From Verrucomicrobia bacterium UBA3841 (GTDB taxonomy: Bacteria > Verrucomicrobiota > Kiritimatiellia > RFP12 > UBA1067), in contig DGHT01000042.1 of assembly GCA_002392765.1 (NCBI GenBank), positions 1-29,048 of the forward strand: 29,048 bases of DNA. The letters are read 5' to 3'. The stretch's first letter is position 1; each line of letters opens with the position of its first letter. This document shows, in pieces, positions 6,809-14,477 of the stretch. The notes below the pieces were generated by a model that did no database searches, was not told the DNA's origin, and saw only the letters and a list, made by a program, of their open reading frames with translations. The translations under genes were made by a program, and so were the position numbers.

Positions 6809-8677
6809 ATGATCGGACGTTCGTTAAAGAAATTTCTGGTTTGGATATGGAGAACGGTCAAGGTTCTCGCGCTGGTCGTTTTGTTTTTTGTCTTGAGTCT
6901 TTTCTTCAGGGAACAGAAACTTCCGAAATTCATTGTCGACAGGATTTCCGCGCTCTGTTCCACCAGCGAATTCCTGATCAGGTTCGATACGGTCCATTTC
7001 GGCTTCCGTCACGGGCTGCGTTGTTCCGGAGTGAGGCTTTTCGACCTTAGGCGGCCGGACAGTCTCGAGCGTCCCGTCGGTTCGGCAAGGTACATACTCG
7101 CGGATTATTTCAAGCGGACCGTCCGCATTTCGGGCGCCGAGTACCACAAGCTTCCCGACAGCTACTACGAGGAGACTGATGAACCGGTCCTTCCCGAGCG
7201 GATGGAATTCGACATTCCCGAAATAGAAGAATTTTCCCTCGAACTGGAGAATCCGCGCATTCTCGGCGTAGAGGCCGAATACGTATCCGGGAAAGTCGCG
7301 TCTTCCGGGCGCCGCATCACGCTCTCCGACATAAAACTCGTCCTCCCGGACCGCGATTGCAAGGCGCATCTTTCCGGCGATTTCGAGATGGATCTTGACA
7401 TGCAGCGCATCCGCGGCGATTTGAGAGGTTCGCTGAAGCAGTCGCAGGTGCGTCCGCTCATCGAGATACTCGACGTACAGTGCGCTCTCGAATATATCGA
7501 CGCGTTTACAGGCATCTCCAGTCCGATTCCCGCGAACATGCGCCTGAGAGCCGACTTGACGACGAAAGACATCGCTCTGAAGATCGGCATGACCCTGCCC
7601 GAATGCAAATACAATTCGGTCCCGTTCGAAAAGGGCGAGGGCGGCATCGAATTCGAATCGTTCCACGAAAACGGCAAACTGAAAACGCGCACGAAAGTGT
7701 TCGTCCCCGTCGCGAGCGACGCCAAAGGGCGGCGTCTCTCCGGGTGGCTGTCCGTGGACGACGCGGCGGGCCCGTACAGGATCGAAATGGACGTGAGAAG
7801 CGAACTCGACGTCAAGGATGCGGTGTCGATCATCGATATCGATGGATTCGACGGTTTGGACGATGTCCGCTGCGACACGCCCCCGCTCGTAACGGCAAAG
7901 GGCGTTTGCGCGACGGAGACGTCCGATGTCGCGGCGAATTCGCTGTCCGGGACGTTCTCGTTCCTCCACGGCGCGGTCAATGGTTTTTCAATGAACGATT
8001 TCCGCGCCGAGTACACCCTGAAGGGCGACGTTCTGGAGCTGGAGATGCGCGCGACCGGCAAAACGGGCGGGCGCATATCGGCTTTCAACAGAATCGATTT
8101 CGAAGGGTTCGAGGACGGCAAAGGCCGGTATGAAACCAAAGGCGACTACAAAGACGGTTCCCTCGAGGAGCTGGCCGACCTGTTGACGTTCGATCTCGGC
8201 GAGAGAAACGGCAAGGTCGACTGGAAACTGGAAATGTCCGGAGCTCTGGAGGACGAAACCTTCAAGACGCTGAACGGCCGCGGGAAGCTGGAAATCCGCG
8301 ACGGGCATCTCGCTCAGATGAAGCTTTTCGCGGGGCTGACCGAGCTTCTCGCCGAGAAGATCCCCGGCGTGTCGTTTCTCGTGAACCAGACGCAGGCTTC
8401 GTGCGACTATACGATAGAGGACGGGATTTTCAAATCGGACGACATTTTCATCGAAGGCGGTCTCATATCAATCAAGGGATGGGGCAAGTACGATATCGTC
8501 AACGACAATCTCGATTTCATAACGCGGGTCCAGTTCATGAAAAAGGAATCGCTTGTCGGCAAAATCGTCCACCCGGTCACGCTCCCGTTTACGAAACTCC
8601 TTCTGGAGTTCAAGGTTAACGGGCCGCTGGACGATCCCCAGTGGAAATACGTCAAGATACTAGACAGGATATTCTGA
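6809..8677 (+). CDS. AsmA-like inner-membrane protein
   Basis: A 622-residue protein with a basic N-terminus followed by one membrane helix (about residues 14-34, VKVLALVVLFFVLSLFF), then a long beta-rich region that should lie in the periplasm. The C-terminal 100 residues resemble the AsmA C-terminal domain: DYTIEDGIFKSDDIFIEGG, SIKGWGKYD and a final LEFKVNGPLDDPQWKY. AsmA-family proteins (AsmA, TamB, YhdP) are thought to form grooved bridges that carry phospholipid to the outer membrane; that role is inferred. ATG 6809 is chosen because the frame upstream runs through both tRNA genes. It lies 17 bases after the tRNA-Glu CCA end and has no good Shine-Dalgarno. The stop is one base before the rsmA start. 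Confidence 0.78.
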   Translation: MIGRSLKKFLVWIWRTVKVLALVVLFFVLSLFFREQKLPKFIVDRISALCSTSEFLIRFDTVHFGFRHGLRCSGVRLFDLRRPDSLERPVGSARYILADYFKRTVRISGAEYHKLPDSYYEETDEPVLPERMEFDIPEIEEFSLELENPRILGVEAEYVSGKVASSGRRITLSDIKLVLPDRDCKAHLSGDFEMDLDMQRIRGDLRGSLKQSQVRPLIEILDVQCALEYIDAFTGISSPIPANMRLRADLTTKDIALKIGMTLPECKYNSVPFEKGEGGIEFESFHENGKLKTRTKVFVPVASDAKGRRLSGWLSVDDAAGPYRIEMDVRSELDVKDAVSIIDIDGFDGLDDVRCDTPPLVTAKGVCATETSDVAANSLSGTFSFLHGAVNGFSMNDFRAEYTLKGDVLELEMRATGKTGGRISAFNRIDFEGFEDGKGRYETKGDYKDGSLEELADLLTFDLGERNGKVDWKLEMSGALEDETFKTLNGRGKLEIRDGHLAQMKLFAGLTELLAEKIPGVSFLVNQTQASCDYTIEDGIFKSDDIFIEGGLISIKGWGKYDIVNDNLDFITRVQFMKKESLVGKIVHPVTLPFTKLLLEFKVNGPLDDPQWKYVKILDRIF

Positions 8678-8678
8678 C

Positions 8679-9488
8679 ATGAATTTGACAAGTCCGAGCC
8701 AGGTCAAGTCGTGGTGCATCGAAAACTCGTTCCATCCGAACAGGGTGATGGGACAGAATTTCCTTGTCGACCGCAACCAGCTTCTCGCCATAGTCGACGC
8801 GGCTTTCGAGGGCCTCGATCCGGCCGGCGCGCGCATACTCGAAGTCGGCCCGGGGCTCGGCGTGATGACGCAGGAGCTTCTCGCGCGCGGGGCACGCGTC
8901 ACCGCGGTGGAAAAAGACCGCATCCTCGCGGCCCGCCTCGCCGAATCTCTTGGTTCTCCGCCGGGACTCTCCGTGATTGCGGCGGACGCGCTGGACTACG
9001 CGGCCGATGATTTCGGCGGAGAGACTTTCGACGCGATGGTTTCGAATCTCCCCTACCAGGCCGGTACGCGCATACTTCTCGACGTTGTCGCGACGCGCAA
9101 GATACCCGTCGTCGTCTGTCTTCTCCAGACCGAAGTGGCCGAGCGCCTGGCCGCGAAAGAGGGCGGAAAGTCTCGCGGGCTGTCGGGCGTGTGGGCGCAG
9201 CTCGACTACGACGTAAAGATTCTGCGCAAGGTTCCGGCCTCGTGTTTCTGGCCCCGTCCAGCCGTCTCGTCGTCTCTCGCAAGGCTTTCCATGCATGGGA
9301 AGCACGATGATCTCGACGATTCCGCGCGCCGCGCCTTCCGCAGCATCACGAAACGCGCGTTCGCGCAGCGCAGAAAACAAATTGGAAATATTTTCCCGGA
9401 TTTGATAGAATCTACAAGGAGGGCCGAGGAGCTCTCGATCGAAGATTGGATAAAAATCGCGAAAGGACTGAAAAATGAAAACACCTGA
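8679..9488 (+). CDS. rsmA: 16S rRNA dimethyladenosine transferase RsmA (KsgA)
   Basis: RsmA dimethylates two adjacent adenosines in helix 45 of 16S rRNA during late small-subunit maturation, using S-adenosylmethionine. The 269-residue protein has the family opening MGQNFLVD (residues 24-31), the SAM-binding EVGPGLG (55-61) and the catalytic motif N123-L-P-Y126. RPAVSSSLARL and RRAFRSITKRAFAQRRKQI in the C-terminal part are typical of the family. It starts directly after the AsmA-like gene and overlaps the hexokinase gene by 14 bases. Loss of this enzyme gives kasugamycin resistance in other bacteria. Confidence 0.95.
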   Translation: MNLTSPSQVKSWCIENSFHPNRVMGQNFLVDRNQLLAIVDAAFEGLDPAGARILEVGPGLGVMTQELLARGARVTAVEKDRILAARLAESLGSPPGLSVIAADALDYAADDFGGETFDAMVSNLPYQAGTRILLDVVATRKIPVVVCLLQTEVAERLAAKEGGKSRGLSGVWAQLDYDVKILRKVPASCFWPRPAVSSSLARLSMHGKHDDLDDSARRAFRSITKRAFAQRRKQIGNIFPDLIESTRRAEELSIEDWIKIAKGLKNENT

Positions 9489-10761
9489 AGAATTTCTTTC
9501 GGCGCACGGATTCGCCGCCGCCAGCGAACTTGACAGGCAGGAACTGCTGCTGTCGTTCCTATCCGAAATGGAGAAGGGGCTCAAGGGCGAGAAATCGTCT
9601 TTGATGATGATCCCCGCGTACGTAGGCGTCGACGGGAAGGTTCCCAAGGGTTCGAAGGCTATCGTGCTCGATGCGGGCGGCACGAACTTCCGCAGCGGCG
9701 TAGTCTCGATTCCGCCTAAAATCGAATTCCGCGAAAACAAGTCGATGCCCGGGGCGAAGGGCGAAGTCGGCGTGGACGATTTCTATGCGGCGTTCTCCGC
9801 CGAAGTGGCGCGTCTCGAAGACAAGGCTCCGCACGACAGGATCGGCTGGTGCTTCTCCTACCCGGCGGACGCCACGCCGGATCTGGACGCCAGGCTCGTG
9901 AGGTGGACGAAGAACATCCAGGCGCCCGGGATCGTCGGACAGTTCGTCGGCGGCGAACTGGCCAAGCGCTGCAACGTCAAGTCGGTGGCCGTCGTGAACG
10001 ATACCGTCGCGACGCTTCTCGCGGCGAAGGCCACGGAGGGCGACAAGACGTATTCCTCCTACATCGGCTTCATTCTCGGAACGGGAACGAATACCGCGTA
10101 CGTCGAAAAGAACGCCAACATCCTCAAAGTCCCCGGACTTCCGCAGGAAGGTTCGATGATCATCAACGCCGAGTCCGGCTCTTTCGACAAGGCGCCTTCG
10201 AGCGATTTCGACAAGATCGTCGATTCCAAGAGCGGCAATCCCGGATTCGGGCTCCTTGAAAAACAGATTTCGGGCGCATATCTCGGACCTCTCGGGCTGG
10301 AAATATTCAAAGCTGCCGCGAAAGAGGGCATGTTCTCGTCAAGGGCGGCGTCTGCCGTGTTGGGGCTGGGTTCGCTCGAAACGATGGATTTCGACAATTT
10401 CTGCGCATCGTTCGCCAAGGAGGGCCGCCAGAATCCTCTCGATACGATATTCGCCCAGAGCGACGACGCCAAGATGGCCCGCAGGCTCGGTCTGCCCGTC
10501 TTCGAGCGCGCCGCCGTCCTCACCGCAGTCCAGCTCGCGGCGTTCGCGATAAAGTCGGGCGAAGGCGTCGAGGCGACCAGCCCCGTCGCGATCAACGCGG
10601 ACGGCTCCACGTACTACAAGACCCGTTCGATTCCGTTCGGAGACACCGTCAAGCGCGAACTCGACGCTTTGCTCGTCGCCTCGCGCAATATACACTACGA
10701 AATCACGCCGCAGGTCGAAGACGCGCCGATGGTCGGCGCCGGAATCGCCGCGATGCTCTGA
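9475..10761 (+). CDS. Hexokinase of the eukaryote-type family
   Basis: A 428-residue sugar kinase of the hexokinase family best known from eukaryotes, expected to phosphorylate glucose or related hexoses at C6 with ATP. Visible signatures are the phosphate loop LDAGGTNFRSG (residues 65-75), the sugar-binding CFSYPADATPD and WTKNIQAPG, the catalytic base D176 in VVNDTVATLLA, LGTGTNTAYVE and NAESGSF. This differs from the short ROK or Glk glucokinases usual in bacteria. GAAAGGACTGAAAA before ATG 9475 supplies the ribosome binding site, inside the end of rsmA. The protein ends GAGIAAML, close to the usual hexokinase C-terminus. Substrate range cannot be read from the sequence. Confidence 0.9.
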   Translation: MKTPEEFLSAHGFAAASELDRQELLLSFLSEMEKGLKGEKSSLMMIPAYVGVDGKVPKGSKAIVLDAGGTNFRSGVVSIPPKIEFRENKSMPGAKGEVGVDDFYAAFSAEVARLEDKAPHDRIGWCFSYPADATPDLDARLVRWTKNIQAPGIVGQFVGGELAKRCNVKSVAVVNDTVATLLAAKATEGDKTYSSYIGFILGTGTNTAYVEKNANILKVPGLPQEGSMIINAESGSFDKAPSSDFDKIVDSKSGNPGFGLLEKQISGAYLGPLGLEIFKAAAKEGMFSSRAASAVLGLGSLETMDFDNFCASFAKEGRQNPLDTIFAQSDDAKMARRLGLPVFERAAVLTAVQLAAFAIKSGEGVEATSPVAINADGSTYYKTRSIPFGDTVKRELDALLVASRNIHYEITPQVEDAPMVGAGIAAML

Positions 10762-10784
10762 TTCCGCGGCAACGGAGAAGTGCG

Positions 10785-11669
10785 ATGAACAAACTCGTTT
10801 TGGTTCTTGCCGCCGCGATTCCCGCGGCATCCTTCGCAGAAGAGGTCGACGGCATGGTGGCCATTGTCGGAACGACGCCGGTTTTGAAAAGCGACGTCAT
10901 CGACGCCATGCGCGGCAGCGACGTGAGCGACATGTCGCGCTTCGACGAGTTCCGCAACAAACTCGTCGAGCGCAGACTGATCCTTCTCGCCGCTTCCGAC
11001 TCGAAGATGACGATGCAGGAGTGGCTCGTCGACAACCGCGTAGGCGAAATAATCCGGGACAATTTCGCGGGCGACAGAAACAAGCTGATCGAAGCTCTGG
11101 CCCGCCAGAAAATCCCGTTCTCGGAGTGGAGGCGCCATCTCAAGGAAGAGATGATCGTCTCCGCGATGCGCTGGCAGGTCGTGGCGAGCAACGCAAAGGC
11201 CTCCCCGAGGGCGATGCGCAAAGAGTACGCCGACCATCCCGAGCGCTACAAAACCGCGATGAAGGCGTCTTTGTCCGTCATATTGCTCAAGCCCGAGGAC
11301 GCTTCGATGAAGGACGAGGTCGACAAAGCGCTCCAGACGTCTTCTTTCGAGGATGTCGCCAAAAAATACTCGGTCGACATCCACGCCGCCGACGGCGGTC
11401 TCTGGAAAGACGTCGATATCGAGCAGGCGTTCCGTCCGGAAATATGCGAGGCGTTCGCGTCGGTGAAGGAAGGCGAGACGACGCCGTGGATAGAGCTCGA
11501 CGGATGGAATTTCCTTCTCCGCAAGAATTCGGAGACCGGCGTCAGGGCGCAGTCCTTCGCCGAGGCGTACGATGCGATAGAGAGGAACGTCAAAGAAGCC
11601 GAGGCCGCGCGTCTCCACCGCGAGTGGATCGACCGTCTGAAAAAACGCTACTACATCAGGATGTTTTGA
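10785..11669 (+). CDS. SurA/PpiC-like periplasmic chaperone
   Basis: A 294-residue exported protein. Residues 1-18 are a signal peptide (KLVLVLAAAIPAASFA, cleavage before EEVDG). Residues 20-150 resemble the SurA N-terminal chaperone domain: VDGMVAIVGTTPVLKSDV is the usual opening, followed by helices and KEEMIVSAMRWQVV. Residues 165-265 form one parvulin-like domain (SFEDVAKKYSVD, ADGGLW, EICEAFASVKEGETTPWIE, WNFLLRKN). SurA helps beta-barrel outer-membrane proteins to fold, and this fits the AsmA-like neighbour. The parvulin part looks diverged, so isomerase activity is uncertain. It follows the hexokinase gene by 23 bases and shares one base with rimO (TGATG). Confidence 0.82.
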   Translation: MNKLVLVLAAAIPAASFAEEVDGMVAIVGTTPVLKSDVIDAMRGSDVSDMSRFDEFRNKLVERRLILLAASDSKMTMQEWLVDNRVGEIIRDNFAGDRNKLIEALARQKIPFSEWRRHLKEEMIVSAMRWQVVASNAKASPRAMRKEYADHPERYKTAMKASLSVILLKPEDASMKDEVDKALQTSSFEDVAKKYSVDIHAADGGLWKDVDIEQAFRPEICEAFASVKEGETTPWIELDGWNFLLRKNSETGVRAQSFAEAYDAIERNVKEAEAARLHREWIDRLKKRYYIRMF

Positions 11670-12919
11670 TGCCGACTAAGCCGACATTGGCTCTGGTGTC
11701 GCTGGGGTGCGCCAAAAACGCCGCCGATCTCGAGGTTATGGCCGGCGATCTTCTCGCTTCGGGATATGAGCTTTCGCCGAATCCCGATGTCGCCGATGTC
11801 GCGATCGTGAACACGTGTTCTTTCATCGCGGCGGCGCGCGAAGAGGCCGAGCGGGAGATACTCCGCGCGCTTGAATTGAAACGCCGCGGTTCTTACGGAA
11901 GGGTCGTGGTGGCGGGATGCTATCCGCAGCGCTACCCGAAAGCCGCCGCGAAATTCCCCGGCGTCGACGCGTGGCAGGGCGTGCCAAAGGAATGGACGGA
12001 CGGCAAAATGCCGGCTTTCCGTCTGACCGGAAAGGCGTTCGCATACCTTAAAATCGCCGAGGGGTGCGTCCACCGCTGCTCCTACTGCGCGATACCGTCC
12101 ATACGCGGCAGATTCCGTTCGCGGCCGGCCGATTCGATAATCAAGGAGGCGAAAGCGCTTCTCGCCACCGGCTGCCGCGAGTTGAATATCGTGGCGCAGG
12201 ATCCGATGATGTACGGACGAGACGTCGCCGGCGGGATCGGTCTTTCCGGGCTTCTCCGCAGGCTCGACAGGCTGCGCGGCGATTTCTGGATCAGGGTTCT
12301 TTACAGCTATCCGAGCGAAATCGACGGCGATTTCGTTTCGTGGATGCTTTCGTCTAAACATGCGGTCCGCTATGTCGACATGCCGATCCAGCATACCGTT
12401 CCGAAGGTGCTGGCGAAGATGAACCGCCGCCGCGCGATAGACGCATCGCTCGAGATGCCGGGCCTGCTGCGCGATGTCGTAGACGGGATAACGCTCCGCA
12501 CCACCGTCATAACCGGTTTCCCGGGAGAAACCGACGCGGACTTTGCGAAGCTGCGCTCGGATCTTGCGCGCATGCAGTTCGACCGGCTCGGCGCTTTCGC
12601 GTACAGTCCCGAAAAGGGCACCAAGGCGGCGCTGATGTCCGGCCGGCCGTCCAAAGCCGTCGCCCTGCTGCGCGAAAAGGCCGTCATGGACGACGCGGCG
12701 AAACTTTGGCGGCAAAAGGCGAAGGCTCTTGTCGGGAAGGAGTTCAAGGCGCTGGTCGTCGCGCCCGGCGTCGCGAGAATGGAAAGCCAGGCGCCGGACG
12801 TGGACGGCGTCACGTATCTTCTCGACACGCCCGGAGCGCGCAAAGTCTCTGCGGGCGAATTCACCACCGTCAGGCTGGTTCGCGCCGCCGGATTCGATTT
12901 CGAAGGCGAGGTCGTATGA
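11669..12919 (+). CDS. rimO: Ribosomal protein S12 methylthiotransferase RimO
   Basis: RimO is a radical-SAM enzyme with two iron-sulfur clusters that adds a methylthio group to an aspartate of ribosomal protein S12. The 416-residue protein has the three N-terminal cluster cysteines (C14 in SLGCAKN, C50 in VNTCSF, C84 in VAGCYPQRY). The radical-SAM CxxxCxxC is C133/C137/C140, within CVHRCSYCAIPSIRGRFRSR. The last 60 residues fit a TRAM domain. The tRNA-modifying relative MiaB is less likely because GCAKN and AIPSIRG follow RimO. The frame is open far upstream of 11669, but that part lies inside the SurA-like gene; ATG 11669 is the coupled start. Confidence 0.93.
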   Translation: MPTKPTLALVSLGCAKNAADLEVMAGDLLASGYELSPNPDVADVAIVNTCSFIAAAREEAEREILRALELKRRGSYGRVVVAGCYPQRYPKAAAKFPGVDAWQGVPKEWTDGKMPAFRLTGKAFAYLKIAEGCVHRCSYCAIPSIRGRFRSRPADSIIKEAKALLATGCRELNIVAQDPMMYGRDVAGGIGLSGLLRRLDRLRGDFWIRVLYSYPSEIDGDFVSWMLSSKHAVRYVDMPIQHTVPKVLAKMNRRRAIDASLEMPGLLRDVVDGITLRTTVITGFPGETDADFAKLRSDLARMQFDRLGAFAYSPEKGTKAALMSGRPSKAVALLREKAVMDDAAKLWRQKAKALVGKEFKALVVAPGVARMESQAPDVDGVTYLLDTPGARKVSAGEFTTVRLVRAAGFDFEGEVV

Positions 12920-13854
12920 AAATCCCCGTACCCTACGTGAACGACGACGTCCGCACGCGGGATTTCAAATATTATATCTTCGACTGGGACGACAACATCC
13001 TGCACATGCCCACGAAGATACTCATGGAGCACAAAGGCGCGGACGGTGAATGGAGGCCGGTCGAACTTTCGACATCGTCCTTCGCTCTAGTCCGAACGGA
13101 TGTCGAGCATTACCGTCCGCCCGCATCCGGCGGATGGAAGGCCGCGTTCCGCAATTTCGCCGATCCCGAAAAGGAAGACGAGCCGAATTTTTTCCTGGAG
13201 GACACCATGAGCGCGCTTGCGAGAGTCGCCGCCGGGGAGCGTCCGTCGCCGAGCTACAGCACATTCAAGAAGACGCTGGTCGAGGGCCGCATCTTCGCCA
13301 TCGTAACAGCGCGCGGACACGCCCCCGGCACGATAGAAAAGGCGGTGCGCCTTTTCATAGACTACGCGCTGACCGGTCTCGAGCGCGCGACGATGATGTC
13401 GAATCTGCGCGGGTACAGAAGCTGGCTGGACAAGGTGGAGAAATTCGGCACCGACGCCGAAGAACTCGACTACTATCTTTCGATGTGCAGATACTGCGCC
13501 GTCACGTACGACGGTTTCCGCAAGCTGATGGACAACGACCCGATCTACAGGGAGAAGCTGGCCGCCGCCACTACGGCGTCCCGTCCGGAACTGGCCAAGG
13601 AGTTCGCGATCAGGGATTTTGTCGAGCACGTATTCCACACCCTGCAGCGCAAGGGAGGGCTGGACAGATCCGTCGCCATCGGTTTTTCCGATGACGACAA
13701 AGGGAATGTGGCGAGCGTCACCAATTACATCAGGTCCGAGCTTTCCCGCAGGTTCGACGGAATAAAATTCGTCGTGTACGACACGTCGGACAGATCGCTT
13801 TTGAAAGGCCGCAAGGTCTGCGTTTCCGGGCAGATGAACCTCCCCGGTTTCTGA
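12916..13854 (+). CDS. HAD-superfamily-like protein of unknown function
   Basis: I do not recognise this 312-residue protein as a named family. It has HAD-hydrolase-like motifs in the right order: motif I as FDWDDNIL (D23, D25), motif II as IVTARGH (T131) and motif IV as GFSDDDKGN (D259-D261). An aspartate nucleophile and Mg-binding acidic residues are therefore available. The large insert between motifs II and IV (about residues 137-250) is helical and charged and may form a cap domain. There is no signal peptide, so it should be cytoplasmic. ATG 12916 overlaps the rimO stop as ATGA. A phosphatase role is plausible but the substrate is unknown. Confidence 0.72.
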   Translation: MKIPVPYVNDDVRTRDFKYYIFDWDDNILHMPTKILMEHKGADGEWRPVELSTSSFALVRTDVEHYRPPASGGWKAAFRNFADPEKEDEPNFFLEDTMSALARVAAGERPSPSYSTFKKTLVEGRIFAIVTARGHAPGTIEKAVRLFIDYALTGLERATMMSNLRGYRSWLDKVEKFGTDAEELDYYLSMCRYCAVTYDGFRKLMDNDPIYREKLAAATTASRPELAKEFAIRDFVEHVFHTLQRKGGLDRSVAIGFSDDDKGNVASVTNYIRSELSRRFDGIKFVVYDTSDRSLLKGRKVCVSGQMNLPGF

Positions 13855-13880
13855 TCGGCGTGCCTGGGGGATTGCTGCTT

Positions 13881-14477
13881 ATGAATGGTGTGCCTGAGAC
13901 CTCGACAACGCTGCTCCGGGATATCGGCTCGAGCGCGGACAACGCCCGCTGGGGCGAGTTCGTGGAACGGTATCAGGGCATGATGACGGCCTATCTCAAG
14001 GCGAACTTTCCGTCGCTCGAGGCCGAGGACATCGTGCAGGAGACGTTGATGGCGCTCTCCGGCATACTGCCGAACTACCGGTATGATCCCGGAGCGAAAG
14101 GCTTTTTTCACAACTACCTCACCGGCATCCTCCGGAACAAGGCGCGGAGAGAGTGCGAAAAGCGAGCACGGGATAAAGCAACCCGCGACGCTGCCGCCGC
14201 GTTCCCGGCGGAAAGCGTCGCCGCGGGTGACGCCGGGATCGCCGAATGGCGGAAATCCGTCTATGAAATCGCCATGCGGGAACTTCTTTCGGACGATAGC
14301 ATCCATCAGCGATCAAAGCAGATATTCCTGAGACTTGCCGTTGACGGCCTGCCGCCGGCGGAGGTCGCCGCGGCATACGGCGTCGGGCGCAATGCCGTCG
14401 ATAAAATCAAAAGCCGCATGATTGCGAAGCTCAGGGAAATCGCGGCGTCTCTGGAGGGAGCAGATGGAATCGTCTGA
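13881..14477 (+). CDS. ECF-type RNA polymerase sigma factor
   Basis: A 198-residue sigma factor with region 2 at about residues 20-95 (ARWGEFVERYQGMM, AEDIVQETLMAL, FFHNYLTGILRNKARR) and region 4 at about 138-190 (QIFLRLAVDGLPPAEVAAAYGVGRNAVDKIKSRM). Region 3 is absent, as in ECF sigmas. The opening TTLLRDIGSSADNARWGEF recalls the sigma factors that planctomycetes and relatives pair with kinases. A GTG at 13860 is in frame, but ATG 13881 is preferred with GGGGA about nine bases upstream. No anti-sigma gene is visible; the kinase gene overlaps the 3' end by 14 bases and is the likely regulator. Confidence 0.85.
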   Translation: MNGVPETSTTLLRDIGSSADNARWGEFVERYQGMMTAYLKANFPSLEAEDIVQETLMALSGILPNYRYDPGAKGFFHNYLTGILRNKARRECEKRARDKATRDAAAAFPAESVAAGDAGIAEWRKSVYEIAMRELLSDDSIHQRSKQIFLRLAVDGLPPAEVAAAYGVGRNAVDKIKSRMIAKLREIAASLEGADGIV

